Assembly: GCA_016865015.1 (NCBI GenBank)
Contig: CP018226.1
Coordinates: 372,001 to 436,000 of the forward strand
Direction: 5' to 3'
From: Rhizobiales bacterium IMCC20636
GTDB taxonomy: Bacteria; Pseudomonadota; Alphaproteobacteria; Rhizobiales; GCA-2746425
Length of the DNA: 64,000 nucleotides
The notes beneath the pieces were generated by a model, which made no database searches, had not been told where the DNA came from, and saw nothing but the letters and a program-made list of their open reading frames with translations. The position numbers and the translations under genes are program-made. Shown here one piece after another: positions 8,260-17,568 of the stretch. Each line of letters begins with the position of its first letter. The stretch's first letter is position 1.

Positions 8260-8654
8260 GTTCGGTGCCAAGTGTCGCTGATTATATGGCGCGGGATCTC
8301 ATCACCCTGTCGCCCGACATGGAAATCAATCATGCGATGAACATTCTGCTGGACAAGAAGCTCTCCGGTGCCCCTGTGGTGGATGACAGCGGCCAGCTTG
8401 TTGGTGTGTTGTCAAAGAAAGACTGTCTCGCAGCAGCGCTGGCCGCGAGCTATTATCGGGACTGGGGCAAGCCGGTGAGTGCCTATATGTCCACCGATGT
8501 CAAAACCCTTGATGCGGGGATGGATATCCTGGCAGCCACCAATGCGTTTCTGGACAGTTCCTTCAGGCGCTTTCCGGTGATGGAGAATGGCCGACTTGTG
8601 GGGCAGATCAGTCGGTCAGATGCATTGCGCGCCATGAGAGACAATTGGGGGTAA
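8256..8654 (+). CDS. Tandem CBS-domain protein, last gene of the nqr operon
   Basis: A 132-residue protein made of two CBS domains (about 5-62 and 72-130) with no attached catalytic or DNA-binding domain. Typical CBS segments are visible: SGAPVVDDSGQLVGVLSKKD in the first and RRFPVMENGRLVGQISRSD in the second. Such paired CBS modules bind adenine nucleotides and regulate partner proteins. Its start overlaps the nqrM stop by 4 bases, so it is translated with the nqr genes. A role sensing cellular energy state for the Nqr complex is possible but is inference from position. Confidence 0.88.
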   Translation: MSSVPSVADYMARDLITLSPDMEINHAMNILLDKKLSGAPVVDDSGQLVGVLSKKDCLAAALAASYYRDWGKPVSAYMSTDVKTLDAGMDILAATNAFLDSSFRRFPVMENGRLVGQISRSDALRAMRDNWG

Positions 8655-8656
8655 CG

Positions 8657-8673
8657 GCGCGCAACGCGCTTTA
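8657..8673 (+). terminator. Possible terminator after the nqr operon
   Basis: A short GC hairpin, GCGCG-CAA-CGCGC (8657-8669), followed by TTTA directly after the CBS gene. The T run is only three long and the loop is tight, so it is a weak intrinsic-terminator candidate. Its place at the operon end supports the call. Confidence 0.35.
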
Positions 8674-8686
8674 GCTTGAAGATTGT

Positions 8687-8770
8687 CTATTGGGCCACAT
8701 AGCCGCCATCAACGGGAATGTTGGCACCGGTCATGAAGGAAGCCTGATCCGAACACAGCCAGATGATCAG
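8687..8770 (-). pseudogene. C-terminal remnant of a short-chain dehydrogenase/reductase
   Basis: On the minus strand the last 24 codons before the stop at 8687 read WLCSDQASFMTGANIPVDGG then YVAQ. This is the typical C-terminal end of classical SDR enzymes (glucose or 3-oxoacyl-ACP dehydrogenase type). Upstream of this the homology stops abruptly. The next 180 or so bases stay open in frame but show no SDR features: no Rossmann GxxxGxG, no YxxxK. So only the tail of the gene is left. The remainder was probably lost by insertion or deletion, and the adjacent inverted-repeat element is a plausible cause. Confidence 0.75.
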
Positions 8771-8947
8771 CGTTTGAGTGCTGGTGTTTGTATGATTGAC
8801 AAATTTCAATCTGCCAATTAGGAAACTTTCAGGGTCAGGCACCCTGCCGCTCGCGGATTTATTCCCGGTGAATGCTTTCACTTTTTCAGTCTCTTCCTTT
8901 TCCAATGATTCAAGTTGGTGTGGATTGATGGCAATGCGAGCGCCTTC

Positions 8948-9210
8948 AGAGCCTTTCACGATTATACGGAATCATTTGATGTCCCGAAACAGTTCATCCA
9001 GCCAGGCAGTCAGCGCAGCGCGATGCAGCGCATCGGGCAAGCTGGCTAACGCCGCTGGTGGGCTGTTCCGGGGCACCGAAGGCCGGATTTGCGCGCTCGC
9101 TGGACAGCGTTACAGCCCACTTGTGGTCACAAAGACCACGGCGTGGCCTGTGCCTTGCCAGCAAACGCGCAAATCCGGTCAAATGGTTCCGTATAATCGT
9201 GAAAGGCTCT
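8948..9210. repeat. 263-bp inverted-repeat-bounded element (MITE-like or structured intergenic repeat)
   Basis: The ends are 32-bp inverted repeats with one mismatch: 8948-8979 and 9179-9210, beginning AGAGCCTTTCACGATTATAC when read inward. A second, inner inverted repeat of 13 bp (CCGGATTTGCGCG at 9083-9095, complement at 9166-9178) and a smaller hairpin GTGGTC-N5-GACCAC (9123-9139) make the whole element foldable. No transposase is encoded. The gap 8655-9242 otherwise holds the SDR remnant and about 180 bases of unassigned sequence (8771-8947). This looks like a non-autonomous mobile or dispersed repeat, but copy number elsewhere is unknown. Confidence 0.7.
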
Positions 9211-9242
9211 AATCCACATCCGAACATTGAATGAGGTTTGTG

Positions 9243-10625
9243 ATGAGCGATTCCAGCGGCAGCGTATCCAACATCTATCTTGAGGGCTCTTTGCCCCGGC
9301 TGTTTGCCAAGACAGCAACGCCGATCATCGTCGTGATGGGGGTGAACGGGCTTTTCACACTGGTGGATGCCTATTTTCTCGGCGCATATGTCGGTGCGGA
9401 AGCCCTGACAGCGGTGACGCTGATGTTCCCGGTCTACATGCTGCTGGTGGCGCTATCCACCTGGATATCGAGTGGCTTTTCGAGCATTTTTTCCCGGCTT
9501 CTGGGGGCGGATGATCAGGCGGGGGCTGGCGAGTTGTTCAGCCAGGCACTGGTGCTGGCGCTGTTTGTCTGTGGCCTTCTGATTGGTTTTTTTTTGCTGA
9601 ATGGTCATCAGCTGACCTTGTGGGCAGCCAATGGCTCCGACGTGTTGGCTGGGATGGGCTACACCTATATTTCGATCCTGATGGTCTGCTCTCCGCTGGT
9701 GTTCGTGCTGGCGATCAATATCGATGCGCTGCGCTGTGAAGGGCTGTTGCCTGCCATGGCGGCGATCACCTTTTCATCAGCGATTTTGAATATGGTGTTT
9801 GATTACCTCTTCATCGCCGAATTTGGCTGGGGCGTGGCCGGCTCTGCCTATGGCACGGTGGCCGCTCAAATCTGTTCCCTGATGGCGATTCTGCTGTATC
9901 GCGGGGTGGCTGGACGGGCCAGATACCGGATCGCCCTGTCACGGCGATGGAGCCGATTTGGTGAACTTCTCGCACTTGGAGCGCCTTCCAGCCTTGGCTA
10001 TATCGGGCTGTCAATGTCGGCCGGTCTGACCTTGTATTGTCTTCAAATCTGGGCAGGTGACTCCTATCAGGCCACAGCCGGGGCTTTTGGCATCATCACC
10101 CGACTGATGACCTTTGCCTTTTTGCCACTGCTTGGACTGAGCATGGCGTTTCAAACCATTGTTGGAAACAATTTCGGGGCCCGATCCTGGGGGCGGTCGA
10201 ACGCCGCGATCAAGCTGGCACTGGGACTTGCGCTGGCCTATTGCGCCCTTGTGGAAGCGATTTTCATCCTTGGCCGGTTTGATATCGGATTTGTGTTTGT
10301 CGATGATCCGGGGATTGCCAGCGAAGTCGCCAGAATTCTGCCCTTTGCGGTGATGGCGATGTTTGTGTTTGGTCCGTTGATGATGATTGGCACCTATTTT
10401 CAGGCCATCGGAGCGGCTGGCCACGCGGCCATTCTGCTCCTGTCACGGACCTATCTGTTTGCGCTTCCACTGACCTTTGTCCTGCCGTTCTGGGTTGGAG
10501 AGCCCGGCATCTGGTATGCCGGTGCCGTCGCAGAAATGTGTGTGCTGATGCTGACAATTTCCGTGCTCTGGAACCGACATCAGAGGCACGGGCAGGCGTG
10601 GGGATTGTTTGAGCAGGCCGGATAA
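9243..10625 (+). CDS. MATE family multidrug/Na+ efflux transporter
   Basis: A 460-residue inner-membrane protein with about twelve hydrophobic helices in two similar halves, typical of MATE exporters that use H+ or Na+ gradients to expel cationic drugs. Recognisable MatE segments include SLPRLFAKTATPIIVVMG at the start and GLSMAFQTIVGNNFGAR in the second half. The ATG at 9243 is chosen over one at 9231 because an AGG ribosome site lies 7 bases before it. It directly follows the inverted-repeat element. Coupling to a sodium gradient made by Nqr is conceivable but nothing here proves it. Confidence 0.88.
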   Translation: MSDSSGSVSNIYLEGSLPRLFAKTATPIIVVMGVNGLFTLVDAYFLGAYVGAEALTAVTLMFPVYMLLVALSTWISSGFSSIFSRLLGADDQAGAGELFSQALVLALFVCGLLIGFFLLNGHQLTLWAANGSDVLAGMGYTYISILMVCSPLVFVLAINIDALRCEGLLPAMAAITFSSAILNMVFDYLFIAEFGWGVAGSAYGTVAAQICSLMAILLYRGVAGRARYRIALSRRWSRFGELLALGAPSSLGYIGLSMSAGLTLYCLQIWAGDSYQATAGAFGIITRLMTFAFLPLLGLSMAFQTIVGNNFGARSWGRSNAAIKLALGLALAYCALVEAIFILGRFDIGFVFVDDPGIASEVARILPFAVMAMFVFGPLMMIGTYFQAIGAAGHAAILLLSRTYLFALPLTFVLPFWVGEPGIWYAGAVAEMCVLMLTISVLWNRHQRHGQAWGLFEQAG

Positions 10626-10759
10626 GTTCTCCGGCATATGGTGCGAATAGATTGTTTTGTGGAAACCGGCGTCGGATGCCTCATATAGTGGCTATCAGCT
10701 AACTACCGTCACGGCGCCGATGGCAGCCAGTGGTTTTGCGCATTACAGGACACAACCCA

Positions 10760-11326
10760 ATGAGTGAGATGAGTTTAGAGGACCGGAACGGTCTGCCAGA
10801 TGCCTTGCGGGTGCTGATGGAGGAGTTTCCACGGGAAGACTGGAGTGCGCATAGCCGTTTTCACGGCTTGATCAGTTTCTGGCTGGATCGGCATTTGATG
10901 TTTCGACGGCTGCTGGAGACCCTGACGGATGACAGCCAGTTGATGCTTGACGGAAAGATAGATTTTCAGAAATACCAGTCACGTCTGTCGCGCTTTGGTG
11001 GCATGTTTGTCGGAGACCTCCATGGGCATCACCACATCGAGGATGCGCATTATTTTCCGGTTCTGGAAAAGCTCGATTCGCGGTTGGAGAACGGCTTCAA
11101 GATTCTCGATGCCGATCATCACGCGCTTGACCGCCATCTTCGGGACTTCACAAATGCGGCCAATCTGGTTCTGCAGGCACCGCCTGTTCAGGCCGATCCT
11201 GATCTGGTTGGCGGATTCCACACATCACTGATGAATGTGAAAAAGCTGCTTGATCGTCATTTGATTGACGAAGAGGAATTGGTGGTGCCTGTGCTTTTGA
11301 AGCATGGCACTGCTGGTCTTGAATGA
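10760..11326 (+). CDS. Hemerythrin-like HHE domain protein
   Basis: A 188-residue cytoplasmic helical protein. His and acidic residues expected for a di-iron hemerythrin fold are spaced along it: SRFHGLISFWLDRH, GHHHIEDAHYF, DADHHALDRHL and DRHLIDEEELVVP. The last block matches the final metal-binding helix. Such proteins bind O2 or respond to nitric oxide or iron. The ATG at 10760 has AGGA 9 bases upstream and is preferred over an in-frame GTG at 10730. It stands alone on the plus strand and converges with the SLC13 gene, the two stop codons being only 4 bases apart with no terminator hairpin between. Confidence 0.82.
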   Translation: MSEMSLEDRNGLPDALRVLMEEFPREDWSAHSRFHGLISFWLDRHLMFRRLLETLTDDSQLMLDGKIDFQKYQSRLSRFGGMFVGDLHGHHHIEDAHYFPVLEKLDSRLENGFKILDADHHALDRHLRDFTNAANLVLQAPPVQADPDLVGGFHTSLMNVKKLLDRHLIDEEELVVPVLLKHGTAGLE

Positions 11327-11330
11327 ATTT

Positions 11331-13106
11331 CTACAGGGGCCAAACCAGCAGAATCATGGGCACGGACACCACAATGACAATGATTTCCAATGGCAGACCC
11401 ATGCGCCAATAATCGCCAAAACGATAGCCGCCAGGGCCCATGATCAAAGTGTTGTTCTTGTGGCCGATGGGCGTCAGGAATGCACATGAGGCAGCGACTG
11501 CGACGGCCATCAGGAACGGATCCGGGTTGACATCAAGCGCGGTGGCAATGTTGACCGCAATGGGCGCTGCGATCACCGCTGTGGCCGTGTTATTGAGAAG
11601 GTCTGACAAGGTCATGGTCACAACCATCAGAACGGTCAGGACAACGGCAATGGGGTAGGGCGCTGTGAAGGAAACTATGGCGTTGGCAATAAGTCCGGTG
11701 CCACCAGCGGTTTCAAGGGCGGTTCCCAAGGGAATCATCGACCCAAGCAGAACAATGACCGGCCATTCAATCTGCTCATAAAGCGTGGTAATGGGCACGA
11801 TCTTCAGCACCACATAGAGCACCACGACGGCGGCCAGCGCGACGGCCAGTTGCAACACACCAAGGGATGCCAGCAGAATTGCAGCGGCGAACAGGCCAAC
11901 AGCAAGCCCGGCCTGCTTGTGTTGCGTCACATTCAGGCCGCGTTCGCGCAGCGGCAGGACGCCGAGCCAGTTTGCCACACTCGGCAACTGGTCCGAAGAG
12001 CCAAGCAACAGCAATACATCACCGGACTGAATTGGCAGATGCCGAACGCGTTCAACAAATTTTTTGCCTTTGCGAGACACGCCAAGAAGAGACGTGTTCT
12101 GACGGTAAAGCAGTTTTACATCCAGGGCAGAGCGACCAATGATCCGGCTGTCGTCCGGGACGACGACTTCCATCAAGGCCATACCTTCAGAGGCGATCTT
12201 GGTTTGACGGTCTTCGCCGACAAAAGACAGTTTGAGAGCGGAGCGGAATTTATCGATCGGGCCGGGAGGTGCCTCGACAACCAGCATGTCGCCCTTGCGT
12301 ATTTCGTTGCTGCGCGCCCGGCCTGGCAGTCTCTTGCCTCGTCGTACAAGGCCGATAACCTCGACATCGGCTTCCTCAGCATCTGCGTCCAGATCCCGTA
12401 CCATCTTTCCCAGAAGCGGGCTGTCTTCGCCGACGACGAGTTCTGCGATGTAGTCATCCAGTGAATTGAATGTGGAATTGCCGTCGGATTTAGTCGTGTC
12501 GATTGGAATCAGACGCCAACCCACAAGGGCAATGAAACTGATGCCAGCAATGGTGCAGGCAATCCCGACCGGCGCAAAATCAAACATCGAAAACGGTGTG
12601 CCGGTGGCGGTTTCACGATAGGCAGCGATGATGATGTTGGGCGGTGTGCCGATCAGGGTAATCATGCCGCCCAGAATGGTGGCAAAGGCCAGCGGCATCA
12701 GGGTGATGCCAACGAGGCGCTTGGCCTTGCCAGCGGCCTGCATGTCGACGGGCATCAAGATGGCCAAAGCCGCTACATTGTTGATGAAGGCGGACAGAAC
12801 ACCGCCAACCACGCCCATAATGCCAATATGTTGCGCAACGGGGCGTTCAGTGGCCAGAAGGCGCCTTGTGATGAGATCTATGGCCCCGGAATTGATCAGT
12901 CCGCGGGACACAACCAACACCAATGCAATGATGATTGTGGCGGGGTGGCCGAAGCCGGAAAACGCCTCCTTGTACGGCACGACGCCGACAATGAGAGCGA
13001 TCACCAATGCGCCGAATGCCACGAGATCGTAGCGGAATTTGCCCCATATCAGCATGGCAAAGACCGCAATAAACAGACCAAACAGAAACATTTGTTCAAA
13101 GGTCAT
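11331..13106 (-). CDS. SLC13/DASS family anion transporter with two RCK_C domains
   Basis: A 591-residue membrane transporter. Two membrane halves (about 1-200 and 405-591) carry the duplicated family motif: FINNVAALAI in the first and LLNNTATAVI in the second. Between them lie two soluble RCK_C (TrkA C-terminal) domains at about 215-290 and 305-385. This layout is that of sodium-dependent sulfate/dicarboxylate transporters in the sulfate-permease-like branch. The transported anion cannot be told from sequence; sulfate or another small anion is likely. It is a single gene; upstream (13107-13225) is a short AT-rich gap before holA with no feature I can name. Confidence 0.88.
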   Translation of the reverse strand: MTFEQMFLFGLFIAVFAMLIWGKFRYDLVAFGALVIALIVGVVPYKEAFSGFGHPATIIIALVLVVSRGLINSGAIDLITRRLLATERPVAQHIGIMGVVGGVLSAFINNVAALAILMPVDMQAAGKAKRLVGITLMPLAFATILGGMITLIGTPPNIIIAAYRETATGTPFSMFDFAPVGIACTIAGISFIALVGWRLIPIDTTKSDGNSTFNSLDDYIAELVVGEDSPLLGKMVRDLDADAEEADVEVIGLVRRGKRLPGRARSNEIRKGDMLVVEAPPGPIDKFRSALKLSFVGEDRQTKIASEGMALMEVVVPDDSRIIGRSALDVKLLYRQNTSLLGVSRKGKKFVERVRHLPIQSGDVLLLLGSSDQLPSVANWLGVLPLRERGLNVTQHKQAGLAVGLFAAAILLASLGVLQLAVALAAVVVLYVVLKIVPITTLYEQIEWPVIVLLGSMIPLGTALETAGGTGLIANAIVSFTAPYPIAVVLTVLMVVTMTLSDLLNNTATAVIAAPIAVNIATALDVNPDPFLMAVAVAASCAFLTPIGHKNNTLIMGPGGYRFGDYWRMGLPLEIIVIVVSVPMILLVWPL

Positions 13107-13225
13107 AGGCGCTCATCATCCAATCAAATCAAGGTGCCGCAACGTATGTCAGAAAATAATATAATGCGAAGCTGCTGGGACCAAATTAATGCATTTATGT
13201 GGTGTTTTGTTCCAGAGGTGGGGAT

Positions 13226-14266
13226 TTATCTGCGTCGGGCGTTTCCTGCAATGCGGATCAGGGCATCGCCAAGATGGGCGGTTGCCAGGCCCTGTTGTTG
13301 GCGACTCTTCAGAACTGCATCTGACAACAGTCCCAAAGCCCGGTCCAGCCGTGCAACCGACCACAGAGCGAGTTGTTTCTTGACCGCATCCTTGCGTTTG
13401 AAGAAGATCGGGGGTGTCATCCGGTCCACAACCTGACCGGCTGGAACACCCTGTTCCACCATGATGCGGGCTTTGTGCAGGACTTGGAAATTGCGCAATA
13501 TCTGGGGACCCGCCGCAGAGGGGCTGAGGCTTCCTGAATCCATCCGTGCCAGGGCATCCATCAGAGCTGGCATCTGGCCGAGGGCGGCTGCATCACTGAG
13601 GGCATCTGCAGACAGGACCGAACTGTCACCGGACAGGGCAATCACATCTTCTTCGTCAATCGTGCCCTTGTTGGCTGCAAACAGACACAGTTTTTCAATT
13701 TCGCCACGGCTGGCCAGACGGTCGCCGCCGAGCTGGCTCAACAGGCGCAGCCTTGCATCCTTGGACATGCTCAGGCCGAATGCTGCAAGCTCTTCATTGA
13801 CCAGATCATTGAGGCTGGCACTGTCATCAGCATAGCAGGGGATTGCGACGGCCTCATCGCTCTTTTCCATCAACTTGCGAAAGGCAGTGCCCTTTTTCAG
13901 ATCACCTGCTTCAATAATCGTGAAGGCATCTTCCGGCGGGTTCTTCAAAAGCGGGCCGACCTGATCCTGCAGATTGCGTGCGCCATGTGCCCTGACATGG
14001 ATGAACCGGGCACCACCAAACAGGGAAATTGTATAGGCTTCATTGGCGAGACGATCAGGATTGCTGTTGAGGTCTTCCCCGGAAATGCGGGTGACGCCAA
14101 ATGGATCATCCGATCCGGAGCCGACAGATTGTTGCAGAGCGGTCAGAATGTCGGTTGCACGTTCCGAGACCAGACCGCGGTCAGGTCCGAACACCAGTAC
14201 CACGCGATAGCGGCCTGTCGGTTCTTTCAGATAGGAAGTCAGCGCGCCTCGTTGCAGGACCGCCAT
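13226..14266 (-). CDS. holA: DNA polymerase III delta subunit
   Basis: A 346-residue clamp-loader subunit that opens the beta sliding clamp. The N-terminus has the delta-family opening, RYRVVLVFGPDRGLVSERA, followed by the RecQ-like nucleotide-binding fold without a working P-loop. The C-terminal helical collar domain contains LGLLSDAVLKSRQQQGL. Length is typical. It starts 2 bases after the lptE stop on the same strand, and the order leuS-lptE-holA is the conserved alphaproteobacterial arrangement, which confirms the call. Confidence 0.9.
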   Translation of the reverse strand: MAVLQRGALTSYLKEPTGRYRVVLVFGPDRGLVSERATDILTALQQSVGSGSDDPFGVTRISGEDLNSNPDRLANEAYTISLFGGARFIHVRAHGARNLQDQVGPLLKNPPEDAFTIIEAGDLKKGTAFRKLMEKSDEAVAIPCYADDSASLNDLVNEELAAFGLSMSKDARLRLLSQLGGDRLASRGEIEKLCLFAANKGTIDEEDVIALSGDSSVLSADALSDAAALGQMPALMDALARMDSGSLSPSAAGPQILRNFQVLHKARIMVEQGVPAGQVVDRMTPPIFFKRKDAVKKQLALWSVARLDRALGLLSDAVLKSRQQQGLATAHLGDALIRIAGNARRR

Positions 14267-14268
14267 GT

Positions 14269-14799
14269 TTACTGCTGGGTAGCAAAGAAGGTGGACAGAC
14301 GCGCTGTGATTTCATCCGCAGCCGAATTGGCCGCACGGTTTTCCGCATCTCTGCGGGCGCGGATATTGGCAAAGCTCTGGGACGAACGATCATAGGAGGC
14401 GCTGGCGCGAACCGTTCCGGCCGTGATCACGGTGTTGGCGACAGGATCCATCACACGATACTGGACAATCACTGTCAGACGATAGGAAGAGGGTGCACCG
14501 CTGCGTTCCTCAATGGCAATCGCATCGTCAGATTCAGCCAGCGTATAACTCATCTGATAGCGTTTTTCAGCAACAGACCGGCCGTGATTGAACGTAAATA
14601 TCAACCGGTTGCGGAGTTCCTGTGACACGCGGCCCTTGGCTGGATCGATGCCAATGGCAGCCAGTTCGGCTGACACCTTGTCAATGCCGTAACCGCCATT
14701 CGGCCCGTAAACAGGACGAACGTTACAGGCTGCAGTCAGCAGACCCAACAGGATAACGGCCAGCGCCGGAGTTTTTAAAATTCGCAAAGTCCACTGCAT
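14269..14799 (-). CDS. lptE: LPS-assembly lipoprotein LptE
   Basis: A 176-residue outer-membrane lipoprotein that plugs the LptD barrel during lipopolysaccharide export. A lipoprotein signal peptide ends in the lipobox LTAAC, about 23 residues from the chosen start. The mature part is small, with the pattern YGPNGGYG and a C-terminal helix rich in Arg and Ala. The ATG at 14797-14799 is preferred over one at 14835 because it leaves a normal signal peptide and has a GAGAG ribosome site. It lies between leuS and holA, as expected for lptE. Confidence 0.88.
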   Translation of the reverse strand: MQWTLRILKTPALAVILLGLLTAACNVRPVYGPNGGYGIDKVSAELAAIGIDPAKGRVSQELRNRLIFTFNHGRSVAEKRYQMSYTLAESDDAIAIEERSGAPSSYRLTVIVQYRVMDPVANTVITAGTVRASASYDRSSQSFANIRARRDAENRAANSAADEITARLSTFFATQQ

Positions 14800-14851
14800 T
14801 TGTCTGCTCTCACTCACGATAAACTGCCGCAACATGTCACTATTTGGTTAA

Positions 14852-17443
14852 TCAAACTACCACATTTACAATGCGGCCGGGCACCACTATCAGCTTTTTC
14901 GGTGTCGCCCCGTCCAATGCTTTCAGGACTGCTGGCATGGCCAGAACCGCGTCTTCCACTTCCTGTTTGGAAGCTTCTTTCGAGATGCTGATTTCCGCAC
15001 GCCGCTTGCCATTGATCTGCACCGGAAGCGTGATTGTGTCTTCCGACAAAAGCGTTTCATCCACCTTAGGCCACGGACGACTTGCGATCAAATCCGAATG
15101 TCCCAGATGTGTCCAGCATTCTTCCGCCAGATGCGGCATCATCGGTGCCATGGCATGGAGCAGCATTTCAAAGGCATTGCGCACAGCGCCATTGGCGGCA
15201 CTGTCCTTTTTTGCCAGCTCGGCGGAGACCGCATTGGTCAATTCGTAAATCTGGGCCACTGCGCGGTTGAATCTTAACCCTTCAATATCGGTTTCGATGG
15301 TGTGCAACGCCTTGTGGGCTGCAGCGGTCAGGGCATGACCCTCGGACGTTTCTGTGTTTTCCAGTGCAGCCACTTCCTGGACCAACCGCCAGACCCGTTG
15401 CACAAAACGATGTGCGCCTTCGACGCCGGCATCTGTCCAGATGACATCACGCTCGGGCGGAGAATCAGACAGGACAAACCAGCGGGCCGTGTCGGCGCCA
15501 TAGGTCTTGATGATGTCATCCGGGTCGACCGTGTTGCGCTTGGACTTCGACATTTTTTCAATCTTGCCGATGGTCACTTGCTGGTCGTTTTCGATCAGGA
15601 AGGCCTTGCGGTCGGTGCCTTCGCCTTCAAAGCGCAATTCGGAGGGGGCGTACCAAATGCGCTCATGGCCATCATGATAGGCCTCATGGACGACCATGCC
15701 CTGTGTGAAGAGGCCTTCAAATGGCTCTTCGATGGACATATGGCCGCATTGGGACATGGCGCGGGCAAAGAAGCGTGAATACAGAAGGTGCAGGATCGCA
15801 TGTTCCACACCACCAATATACTGGTTGACCGGCAGCCATGAATCAGCGGCCTGCGGATCTGTCGGAGTCTCACTCCTCGGAGCCGTGAAGCGGGCGAAAT
15901 ACCAGGATGAATCCACGAATGTGTCCATCGTATCGGTTTCGCGCACGGCAGCCTTGCCGCAATCCGGGCAGACAGCCTGCTTCCAGGTGGCGTGGCGGTC
16001 GAGCGGATTGCCCGGCGTGTCGAAATCAATGTCTTCGGGCAGTTCGACCGGCAATTGATCTTCGGGGACGGGCAATGGGCCGCAATCATCACAATGAATG
16101 ATGGGGATCGGGCAGCCCCAATAGCGCTGGCGTGAAATGCCCCAGTCGCGCAGGCGGTAATTGATCTGCCGCGTGCCTTGCGGTGCGCCATCCAACTGCG
16201 TGACTTCCAGCCGCTCAGCAACCGTTTGCTTTGCATCTTCAATGGTCATGCCGTTGAGGAAATCGGAATTAAAAATCTTGCCGGGGCCGGTATAGGCTTC
16301 GGTTGCAATTGAAAATTCGGTCGCATCGGCATCACTCGGCAGCACAACAGGTGTGACCGACAGACCGTATTTATTGGCAAAATCCAGATCGCGCTGATCA
16401 TGGGCAGGGCAGCCAAAAATGGCACCTGTGCCGTAATCCATCAGAACAAAATTTGCGACATAGACCGGAAGCGTGCGATCTTGCAGCGGATGTTTGACAC
16501 GCAGGCCCGTATCAAAGCCCTGTTTTTCTGCTGTCTCGACAGCCACAACGCTGGTGCCGTGCTTGCGGCATTCTGCGACAAAACCAGCCAGATCTGCATT
16601 TTTTGCGGCCAGTTCCTGAGTCAGCGGATGATCCGGTGACAGGGCCATGAAGCTGGCACCAAACAATGTGTCCTGCCGGGTGGTAAAAATCTCCAGCGGT
16701 TCATGATCGGTGTCTTCAAATGTGAAGCGGACAGTCATGCCTTCAGATTTGCCGATCCAGTTCTTTTGCATCAGGCGGACTTTGTCCGGCCAGCGGTCAA
16801 GACCGTCAAGGCCGCTCAGGAGATCATCGGAGTATTCGGAAATCTTGAAGAACCACTGGGTCAGTTCGCGCTGTTCGACATCGGCGCCGGAGCGCCAGCC
16901 CTTGCCGTCAATGACCTGCTCATTGGCCAATACGGTCTGATCGACCGGATCCCAGTTGACCTTCGATTTCTTGCGGTAGGCAATGCCTTCTTTGAGGAAA
17001 TCGAGGAACAGTTTCTGCTGCTGATGATAATAGGCCACATCGCAGGTGGCGAATTCGCGCTGCCAATCCAGCGACAGGCCCATGGATTTGAGTTGGCTGC
17101 GCATGGCGGCGATGTTTTCATAGGTCCAGTCCTTCGGGTGAACCTTGTTCTTCATCGCCGCATTTTCTGCCGGCATGCCAAACGCATCCCACCCCATCGG
17201 GTGCAGGACATTGAAACCCTTGGCGCGTTTGAACCTTGCAACCACGTCGCCCATGGCATAATTGCGCACATGGCCGACGTGAATGCGTCCCGACGGATAG
17301 GGAAACATTTCAAGTACGTAGTATTTTTCGCGCGGATCATTATTGTCGGTCGTGAACAGTTCCCGTGCCGTCCAGACTTTCTGCCAGTTCGGTTCGGTGA
17401 TCTGCGGATTGTAACGTTCTGTCTGCACTTTCGCGGAGGCCAT
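14852..17443 (-). CDS. leuS: Leucyl-tRNA synthetase
   Basis: An 863-residue class I aminoacyl-tRNA synthetase that charges tRNA-Leu. The HIGH-type motif is HVGH inside [15 protein letters not shown] near the N-terminus. The KMSKS motif is intact ([14 protein letters not shown]). The CP1 editing domain with [21 protein letters not shown] sits between them, and the C-terminal anticodon-binding region ends in [15 protein letters not shown]. The start at 17443 ([13 protein letters not shown]) is preferred to an upstream in-frame ATG at 17497, giving the normal length. Divergent from yggS, with 125 bp between. Confidence 0.96.
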   Translation of the reverse strand: MASAKVQTERYNPQITEPNWQKVWTARELFTTDNNDPREKYYVLEMFPYPSGRIHVGHVRNYAMGDVVARFKRAKGFNVLHPMGWDAFGMPAENAAMKNKVHPKDWTYENIAAMRSQLKSMGLSLDWQREFATCDVAYYHQQQKLFLDFLKEGIAYRKKSKVNWDPVDQTVLANEQVIDGKGWRSGADVEQRELTQWFFKISEYSDDLLSGLDGLDRWPDKVRLMQKNWIGKSEGMTVRFTFEDTDHEPLEIFTTRQDTLFGASFMALSPDHPLTQELAAKNADLAGFVAECRKHGTSVVAVETAEKQGFDTGLRVKHPLQDRTLPVYVANFVLMDYGTGAIFGCPAHDQRDLDFANKYGLSVTPVVLPSDADATEFSIATEAYTGPGKIFNSDFLNGMTIEDAKQTVAERLEVTQLDGAPQGTRQINYRLRDWGISRQRYWGCPIPIIHCDDCGPLPVPEDQLPVELPEDIDFDTPGNPLDRHATWKQAVCPDCGKAAVRETDTMDTFVDSSWYFARFTAPRSETPTDPQAADSWLPVNQYIGGVEHAILHLLYSRFFARAMSQCGHMSIEEPFEGLFTQGMVVHEAYHDGHERIWYAPSELRFEGEGTDRKAFLIENDQQVTIGKIEKMSKSKRNTVDPDDIIKTYGADTARWFVLSDSPPERDVIWTDAGVEGAHRFVQRVWRLVQEVAALENTETSEGHALTAAAHKALHTIETDIEGLRFNRAVAQIYELTNAVSAELAKKDSAANGAVRNAFEMLLHAMAPMMPHLAEECWTHLGHSDLIASRPWPKVDETLLSEDTITLPVQINGKRRAEISISKEASKQEVEDAVLAMPAVLKALDGATPKKLIVVPGRIVNVVV

Positions 17444-17568
17444 GTTTCTGCGCTCGAATGTTTGGAATTTGCTTTGAAATCTCGGCGAGACAAACACCAG
17501 AAATGACAGCGCCGGTCAACTGCAATAAGAGATTGAACAGAGTTTTCATTACGATACAGGACCAATTC

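Noticed and set aside
8796-9212. A 138-codon plus-strand frame through the inverted-repeat element
   Set aside because: It starts in the degraded region and reads through both repeat ends, so it is a by-product of the element rather than a gene.
10617-10635. GCCGGA-N7-TCCGGC hairpin at the end of the MATE gene
   Set aside because: Short stem overlapping the stop codon and no T tract; too weak for a terminator call.
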